A DNA stretch of 64,000 nt, taken from contig CM053256.1 of assembly GCA_028583405.1 (NCBI GenBank), positions 17,522,195 through 17,586,194 of the forward strand, written 5' to 3'. This DNA is from Pogonophryne albipinna (lineage: Eukaryota; Chordata; Actinopteri; Perciformes; Artedidraconidae). The notes below the pieces were generated by a model. The model ran no database searches. It was not told where the DNA came from and was given only the letters and a program-made list of their open reading frames with translations. The position numbers and the translations under genes were made by a program. Below are positions 1 through 64,000 of the stretch, one piece after another (the stretch's first letter is position 1; the number at the start of each line of letters is the position of its first letter).

Positions 1-1060
1 AGTGCACTTACACCTACAATAAGCATGTTAATGTTAATCTAATACAGCTCCGGCGATCCACTAGCACCACCATGGCGGGCCATTCTGCACGTGCGTTAAA
101 TGCGTTAAATATTTTAACGCAATTAATTCAAAAAATTAATTACCGACGTTAACGCGATAATTTTGACAGCATTAGTTGAGTTACAATGTTGGTCATTCTG
201 AATTTGCACTTGCTAAGTATGGCAAAAGGATGTGCACTCATACTGGTCGAAAAGTTGAGTATGGAACCATTAACAATTTATACCTAACTCTGCCAGCTTT
301 CTAACAGTGACCATTTTCATTTCCAGTGTGCCCACTGAGACAACACTACCCTGAATAAATGTACACAAGTATGTGTGTGAACAGTGCACTTCAGGATATA
401 TCCAAATTAAGAGACACAGCATAATTCTTCTGAGGTGAGTTGATGGTCAGCAGGGATGTTGAACATAGTTGCTATGACCCTTGGCAGCGGTAGATGATAT
501 ATTTCATTGCATTATATTATTCAGTGAGGCCACAAAACAATAGGCAATGTTGCCACCTCAGCAAGAATCGAGCTTGCAATGCTAGAATTGTTTATTCTTC
601 CCTACCAAAAGACAATTATCTTTCTCAATTCCTACATTAGCTGTACCATATAATTAGGGGTTTCATCATTCTTTGTAAGTGCCTTTACACTACTGCAGTC
701 TATAATGCATGTATCTGCATTTACACACTCACATGCAATAAGGCTAGTGGGAGGAATAATATTACAGCACTGCAGAAACCTGTTTAAAACTAATCTATCT
801 AATCTAAGGCTGGTATATGTGGAGTATTAATCATACAGTATATACTTTGTGTATGTATCACACACAATACGTACTTAGCAGTAGGGCTCATGGTGCAGTG
901 AGGGGCTTAACTTAGGCTTATCTATAGTATTTGTATTGTCAGTTGAACTTTTGATGTTAGATACTATATATTATGTTAATCTTATTAGCTGTGTACATTT
1001 CCCTAATTATATGACATTTTAGATTGAAAAAAAAACAAACGTATATTTTAAACTTCTTAC
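1..1060. other. Intron after dnah5 exon 55 (partial)
   Basis: AT-rich non-coding sequence apart from the transposon remnant near 60-180. No exon of the dynein gene with fitting splice sites was found here. Confidence 0.6.
60..180. repeat. Transposon remnant with GCGTTAA/TTAACGC words
   Basis: GTGCGTTAAATGCGTTAAAT, TTTTAACGCAATTAATTC and GACGTTAACGCGATAATTTT resemble the termini of an abundant fish DNA transposon. It lies in the intron after exon 55. The ends could not be defined. Confidence 0.35.
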
Positions 1061-57766
<56,706 letters not shown>

Positions 57767-57892
57767 GTCAGCTGCTCACCTCTCAGACTCAAAGCATTCT
57801 AAAGTATATCTTCTGAGCTGCTATCACCTTCTCATCTGCATCTTCCCAGGGGAGCTGTACACTCTTATCCTCAAAGTGAGTCGCCCTATCAA

Positions 57893-57907
57893 GTTGTCAG
57901 TGGTAAC
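57893..57907. promoter_or_regulatory. Near-perfect X-box upstream of dnah5 coding exon 1
   Basis: GTTGTC-AGT-GGTAAC has one perfect half-site (GGTAAC), a 3 bp spacer and a second half-site with one mismatch. It sits 127 bp upstream of the ATG at 57766, the usual distance for RFX sites in ciliary genes. It could mark the proximal dnah5 promoter. Confidence 0.45.
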
Positions 57908-59081
57908 CAGTCCGCCAGCTGAGCTTAAGTATGTCTGCTTTATGTTTAATGTCCATTGCTGTAATTAGTGCAACAGTATTCACAGCCATGGTGGTCAATA
58001 TAAAATTGTTCAAACAACCTGAGAGAAATTAGCAGTCTGTGAGCTATACATCACACACTCAGCTGTGAATTAACATATGGAGAGTAAGAAAGGACTAACA
58101 GTGACAGGTGGTCTATATGTATATACGGCCAATCCACAAACACGCATGAATGTGAACACATTAACACACAGGCACATAATGAGCACACACCTCAGCTATC
58201 ACTGCTCCAACAGGACAGAGTAGCCAACAATAAGATAGCAGGACATTTTGTGAGGTGTGTGTGGCAAATTGGAAAACTAGATAAAATACGTGCTTCAGAG
58301 TGAGATGGATACTTACTGTGTCACCTGATCACATATATATTGATCTAGATAATGGACTAATCTTTGCTAAAAACATACAAGTTAAAATGTACATTTAAAG
58401 GTTTTTTTCTTTTTTAAATGATAATATAAACCATACACACATTTCCAATTTAGTTATTTCATGTGAAAGTAAAGAACAGCCTATATATCGTTTTTTGAAT
58501 GGTTAAAATTACTGTGAATTCATAGAAAACTTTTAGATCTGCATTAAGGGCAATTTCACTGACTTTTATTTTCCTATTTATTCAGTTTTCTTTTACATTT
58601 GATGATACAGTAGCTTACTAAAAGAGCAAAACCCATGGTAATGCCCCAAAGGCCCGAATGACTGATCCGACCTCACACTGTCATGCCTACTACTTATAGT
58701 GCACAAATTATGTAATGTCTCGCTCGCTCTGGATGGTCACTTATATGAAAATTCATATCTTACCAAAAGCATCACCTACAGTATATCTGAATCAAAGTGT
58801 GTGTGTTCAAATATTTGTCAAGTTGGCAGGTCATGGAGGTTTTTTTCAGAGCTGCTGTAAATTAGTTCTGATATTATGTTCATCAAAAGATATTTCAAAT
58901 CATTTTACTTTAGGCTTTTTAATGTAGTTCATTCAGCGAAAAAGTAGAACTTCTTCACAGTTTGCTGTATTTTTTCACAATACATTTGTACTAAAAGGAG
59001 GCTGTCATTATTACTATAAGATGTGAGAAATCATCATAACCTACAGCACATTTTCAAAAAGGCTGTCTTTCTGAGCTTGTA

Positions 59082-59104
59082 CCTTCCTTCCTTCCTTCCT
59101 TCCT
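59082..59104. repeat. (CTTC)n microsatellite
   Basis: Five to six CTTC units in the region upstream of the recognised dnah5 start. Confidence 0.9.
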
Positions 59105-60909
59105 ACCATCTTCTTGAACTTTTCTGTCAGCCACATTTTGATACAAACACATCAGTTGTTTACTGAGTCTTGACACATTAATGATGAATTACGTTTGTCC
59201 CTAAGTAGATAGCCCGGTTGTTTGTAACTTCAGAAGTCTTGGGTCACCTTACCTTGTTGTGATAGTCTGGTTTAAAATGCAGCATCGTCAGGCTTTCAGT
59301 CTGACACTTCTTTTCAAGTAATTCCACCCTCTTAATAGGCTTTGCTTTTCATGACATTGGAGAATTATAGTTTCCAACAAAGACGACAAGAAAGAGAACA
59401 AGCGGCTTTGCTGCAATCAGCCTTCTTATTTGCCATGTGAAAAAGGTTAGTGCCCTGAAATTATGAGAGTGTTGCTCCTAAAAGGGGACTGCTATCCAGA
59501 TAATGCGGTGTTGGATGACCATCTCTCTGTAAGGTAATTATCAAAGGCCTGCTCTCGTCTTACACGTCTATTATAACAATGGGGTGAAGAGACAGGGATG
59601 GGGATGAGACGGCGGTGGGGGGTGGTTTGTGGAAAGGATGTTGATGTAATACACTGTGGGTAACACTTTCAACCACACACAAGAATCACACAACAAGAGT
59701 AAACAGAAAAACGAATTAATAAAATATATAATTTCTCAGTGTATGAATTTAAAGAATGACCTTATACAGTAGCAAGAACGTTATTGACCTAATCCTTCAC
59801 TAAAGCTTCACAAACTAAAAATCTCTTTGACAATGTTTTACCATTGCATGCTAACTGATTGATACTAGTCATATAGTCACTGCTGAATATAACCATTGTA
59901 TGTTTTTGCATATTGATTGAATAAAACAACAGATTTGAGAAAGATATCTTGGGCTGTCTTTTTTGACATTATATAGATGAAAACAAATTATCAGGAAAAT
60001 AATAATTGATAGTAGAGCATACAATAATCATTAATTGCAGCTTTAGGAAGACCTTGTTCATTCAACCAGCACTCACACACATACACACACACATCAATTA
60101 ATATGAAACATTTCATTAGCTTTTACTGTGGCATCCAGCAGATGAGAAGCAGAGCTCTCTCCATAAAGATCAGACTGACGGTTTGATAAGGAAGAAATGA
60201 ATGCGAAGCTTTGCATTTAAAAGCAGATGAGTCATCAATTTTTCACTATGCCATGAATGATTTTCTGAGTTGAACTGTCTGGTTTGGAGCTGCCATGAAA
60301 CAGGAGAGTGACTCTAAATTATAAATGAGGGGTTGGTGAGATGTGAGAGAGAAAGACAGGGAGAGGGAGCCTGACAGAGAAAGGTCCACTGGTTTCCCAG
60401 AGGATGCTCGCACTGACACAAACACGGAGAGAGCTTTTTTAAATCCTTTTTTAAAACTACACCAGGTTGTACTCTAACATGTCTCAGGGGCTGTAACTGC
60501 TTTTAGGGCGTCACATTCTGACCTGCACTGTTTCTCCTGGACATTGTTGTCTATTTAGTTCAGAACACTCCAGGGTGCCATTAAACCATACAATACAATT
60601 ATCCCAATAGTATCATTGTTTTTTTTTATTGCCTGTGTTTTATTCAGTCTAAATTGTATAGGTATACATGTACTTAAATAAAATGGAATTAAGGAAGATA
60701 AGCATATCAATGTTCTGTTCGTGCTGGGTCCTTCCCATGAGAAAGGCAGTTATGTTACTGGTAATCGTGTGCCAAATCCTAACGTTGATATAAACTTAAT
60801 TATACTGAGACAAATTCTTACTGTTAATTTACAACATTTTTAATTCCCATCGATAAAGAGCACTCGAAATTAAACTCCATAACAGCTACATAGTTTTTAT
60901 TTTGTTAAA

Positions 60910-61742
60910 CCCCTAGATGCACGAGTGACTGGACCCTACACTCTTCCATAAGTGGGTCTAAACGGACCCGTATTAGAATAATATGTGTCTTTATCCCATT
61001 TTTGTCATTTTGGTTAAGAAAAATCACTTGTATGATATTTAGTAGTATATGTTGGTTCACATTAGAAATATTTTATATTTAATTTTTCACAGTTTATAAT
61101 TTTATAATTTTTTTTTTACATTTTGAAAAAAACGTTTTGAACATATTGATGCAAAGATCTCCGCTATTCTGAGACCCTCACAGTATTCCAGTCCCTTTTC
61201 AAAACTCATCTCTTCTCCTCTTGTCTTCTCATAGCCACCCCCCCCCCCCCATCAATCCATGCCGGTTGATCAAGTTTGATAGTCCTATACCCCCCACCCT
61301 AACCTTCCCTTATGTTGTAAAGCGATTTTGAGTCCTTGAAAAGCCCTATAAAAATATAATGTATTATTATTATTATTATTATTATTATACTGACAGGTAT
61401 CAGATCTTGCTGTGTAAAATAATGTTCCTGAGAGGTGTCACTTGTGATGTAGTCTGCATGGTCTACAGTGAATGTATTCCTGACAGCCACAGGTGATAAG
61501 AATCATAGGATTCCATAGAAAATGCAGGCGGGTCATTTTTGACCCACTTATGGAAGCTTGGGGTAATAATACAAAAACTACAATTTCTTAAAATGTAAAT
61601 TGAAAATGTGAATGGCATTATATCCAAAACATGTTTTTTGAGGAATAGCTGGAATATGAAATGATAAAAAAATGTAATTACAAAGATACTTCAAGAAAAC
61701 CACCTCAACGGGTCCAAAAAGACCCACTTGTGCATCTAAGGG
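60910..61742. mobile_element. Degraded piggyBac-like non-autonomous element
   Basis: Left end CCCTAGATGCACGAGTG and right-end complement CCCTTAGATGCACAAGTG, with inner inverted TTCCATAAGTGGGTC tracts at 60950 and 61543. A TTAA lies just left (60905-60908); the right TTAA is lost. GGGTC/GACCC subterminal repeats are typical of fish piggyBac-derived MITEs. A LINE tail is inserted inside. Confidence 0.5.
61150..61388 (+). mobile_element. LINE 3' end with (ATT)n tail
   Basis: Contains the CCAGTCCCTTTTCAAAACTC block of a non-LTR 3' coding end, then AAAGCGATTTTGAGTCCTTG, AAAGCCCTATAAAAATATAA and an ATT-repeat tail, the usual fish LINE terminus. A run of ten or more C lies at 61239-61250. Confidence 0.55.
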
Positions 61743-63025
61743 CTGGACGTATAACTTCACAACTTCATACTGTACATTTTACATTTATATTTAATTTAAT
61801 ATGCCATTGCTTGCACACTTAATGTAAGTAATATTCTAGTTTTATATTGTGTTAGCTGTGAATTGGCCCTTCAATAGTGTTTTATTTGTCAGATAGTTTA
61901 CAGATTTGTATCTTCACGGTCAACTTTATACTCTCTTCTGTTTTATTTATATTTTTGAAAAGTTAATATTTTATAATGTTTATTTCCTACTAATTTTGAT
62001 TTCAAATGATGTGCAATGCCTTGTTTTGTATGCTGCTGCAACGAAAACATTTCCCAATTTGGGATCGATAAAGTGAATCTTACCTCATCCACCCTTTGAG
62101 GCTCATCTGAAAGTAGGGCTACTTTACACTGACATCTAGTGGGCGGAGGCCCATAATGCAGTCATCACAAAGTACAGTGCATGGGTTGCTCCGCCTATCT
62201 TTGACTGCTGCTGAGCCTAATGGTGTAGTGGTTCTCAGAGCAATTAACAGGGCTTAAGGGGCTTACATTGAAAATGAAGTGCAGATTAATTCCTACACTT
62301 TTTTCATAATAATAGGTAAGGGAATTCTGATGTAACGTTTCACTCTCTCCAATCATGTCATGCTTTTTTTAATAAGCTACACCTAGCTGTGCTTAATAAC
62401 TATGTTAAACGAATTAATTAAACTATATTGGGAAACTGAAAGTGGTAGAAGAAATAAAAGAAATGTTGAAATCATTTTGTTTTGAATATGTTTATGGCTT
62501 ATTATGTCTAGCATTCCAGTTTGGTGTGTGCAAATGCTTGTTTTGAGGAGCACACAAATAAACAATGTTATTGGTTAGAGACATAGGCTTTTAGTTGGGA
62601 ATTTAGTTATCATTTCTCTAAATGCTTATCAAAAACAAAAAAACAGGACAAAAAATATAACTGAGGTTTAAAGAAGAAGGAAGGAATATATACATTTAGA
62701 ATTATATGTACAAGCTCCATTAATACAACACCATTAAACAAATATTTCAGAGAGAAAACAATCATATTAACCATAATGCACATTTGCAGATTCTATTTCA
62801 GCTCAAAGCAAACAAAACGGATGTTAAAACAATAAAAGGTAGTAATGTATTGTTACTCAATACTCAAAATCACGCTACCACACTCACTGAGGTCTCTCGA
62901 GGCCAAATGGACACGAGATTATTGCTTTTTTTAAACGCCTAATATTTATATAACTTAATATTTGTGTGTAGAGAAACTCAGAAGATTTTCATCAAATGTG
63001 TCACGATTTCAAGATCAAAGATTAC

Positions 63026-63115
63026 CTGCATCTCCTTCAGTGACTCCCCTGGGACAGAAGTTTGGGTGGGTCTGTTCCTGTAGCTGACTTTGACGAGTCG
63101 AGAGATTAGGGACAT
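63026..63115 (-). other. Possible upstream first exon of dnah5 (alternative promoter)
   Basis: On the minus strand an ATG at 63115 opens 30 codons (MSLISRLVKVSYRNRP and on) that end in phase 0 at a GTAATC donor at 63025. Its phase is compatible with an in-exon acceptor in dnah5 exon 1, and a perfect X-box lies about 180 bp upstream. The peptide is not recognised. It may be a 5' UTR exon, part of an alternative N-terminus, or nothing. Confidence 0.3.
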
Positions 63116-63291
63116 GCCTAAAACATTCCTTCACAGAAATGCGTCCTCTATTAACAAACTCTTAATCCCCTCCTCCATCCGCGTCAAATATCCTAGGTTG
63201 ATTATACAGATCACAGATTTCTGAAATGAGTTTTTCTGGTTTGAGTGCCTCCAAACATGTTCCCAGTGTAGGCTCCCCTATGTTGTTAGAG

Positions 63292-63305
63292 GTTACCAAG
63301 GTAAC
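63292..63305. promoter_or_regulatory. Perfect X-box (RFX site)
   Basis: GTTACCAAGGTAAC is a perfectly palindromic match to the X-box consensus (GTNRCC, 1-3 bp spacer, RGYAAC) bound by RFX factors, which with Foxj1 drive motile-cilium genes such as outer-arm dyneins. It lies about 5.5 kb upstream of the recognised dnah5 start and about 180 bp upstream of a possible earlier exon. The link to dnah5 expression is inference from motif and position. Confidence 0.6.
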
Positions 63306-64000
63306 GAGAAAAATCGTCAAAAGGGTAAACTGGGTAATGGGCTGGTCCCGAATGAAACGTAGACAGTTCATTGGTTACTTTTATTTCCAAGGAAGTTTTT
63401 CAAAATACAAAACAAAGCCGGAATTGCATGAATATTTAACGTAGCCTGTTGACAGGGAGACAGCTGGAGGACCACCAACAATGGCCATGGAATCAGTTCC
63501 AGTTGTCGGGGCAGAAAAGCACATTTAAAGGCAGGTCAGCTTTGGTTACTTGTTTTCTAGACAACGCCAAATGTGTGCTATTTTGCAGGCCTATTTCACT
63601 GAAGACAAACTCCTCGTTCTAATATTGTTGCCGCCAGCCATAGCTAAACATTCAGCTTTGTTAACGTTATTGTCAGCAATTATAGCAAAAGGCTAGTTTT
63701 TACAAAGGTCGCGAGGTAGCTGAAATATCTTAATTAACGTTGCTTTATCCAAACGTTAGGACCCCATGTGTGTGTTCGCCTGTCTTTTTTTGGCTGTTTT
63801 TTTATTTATTTGTTTAACAAGAGTGAGTTATTCTTTTTTTTTTAAACTCATTTTGTTCTGAGTTAAGCTACGAGTCTTACTTTAAAACTATGACCAGTTG
63901 TTAGGAAACAACAGCCAGGCCTAATTAATCCCAGGTGTGCCTTCTGATTGCCACTGCATTAATGACACTTATGATTACAGAGGCTGCTAAAGAGCCATCC
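63306..64000. other. Sequence upstream of the X-box
   Basis: No supported gene. Short open frames on both strands lack splice or family support. It may contain the far side of a promoter or a divergent transcription unit, but nothing in the sequence decides this. Confidence 0.4.

Larger units (their letters stand above)
57908..63025. other. Region upstream of dnah5 coding exon 1 (promoter flank or intron 0)
   Basis: 5.1 kb without a supported gene. It contains a CTTC microsatellite, the degraded piggyBac-like element and the LINE tail. If the exon near 63.1 kb is real this is an intron; otherwise it is intergenic. Confidence 0.5.

Noticed and set aside
63162..63371. 69-codon minus-strand open frame with LEALKPEKLISEICDLYN
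   Set aside because: It looks protein-like but overlaps the X-box, has no recognised family and ends before the possible upstream exon; treated as chance.

Overview
This is a vertebrate, almost certainly teleost fish, genomic window. One large multi-exon host gene fills most of it, on the minus strand, and the rest is intronic DNA loaded with transposons of kinds common in ray-finned fish (Gmr1-type Ty3/gypsy, hAT, TTAA-target elements, Harbinger-like MITEs, LINE 3' tails). I see no bacterial-type genes, tRNA, rRNA or CRISPR array.

The host gene is the 5' (N-terminal) part of axonemal dynein heavy chain 5 (dnah5), an outer dynein arm motor. I reconstructed 55 coding exons by hand from splice signals and codon phase, from an ATG at 57766 down to a donor at 1060. 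They give about 2,836 codons: N-terminal tail, linker, AAA1, AAA2 and most of AAA3. AAA4, the stalk, AAA5-6 and the C-terminus lie beyond the left edge. All exon phases join except in exon 41 (10092-10200), which carries one extra base in a highly conserved AAA1 stretch.

Layout from right to left along the gene. 63.0-63.4 kb: a perfect RFX X-box and a possible upstream exon. 57.7-57.9 kb: the first recognised coding exon with a near-perfect X-box 127 bp upstream. 42.0-57.7 kb: intron 1, holding a 12.8 kb nest of DNA transposons (43065-55852). 25.2-42.0 kb: exons 2-31, with a 491 bp MITE in intron 17. 18.5-25.2 kb: intron 31, almost entirely a 6.5 kb Ty3/gypsy element in sense orientation. 12.3-18.5 kb: exons 32-39, with a 2.5 kb DNA transposon abutting the donor of exon 36 and a 297 bp Harbinger-like MITE. 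1.0-10.6 kb: exons 40-55 (AAA1-AAA3), with LINE 3' fragments.

In intron 1 an outer hAT element (target duplication GATTAAGG) holds a foldback element with very long inverted repeats (duplication TAA). One arm of that is interrupted by a further element (duplication GACGCTCC), which itself holds two more hATs and a TTAA-flanked element; the other arm is interrupted by a separate element (duplication CCT). Exon coordinates are predictions from sequence alone; no transcript evidence was available.
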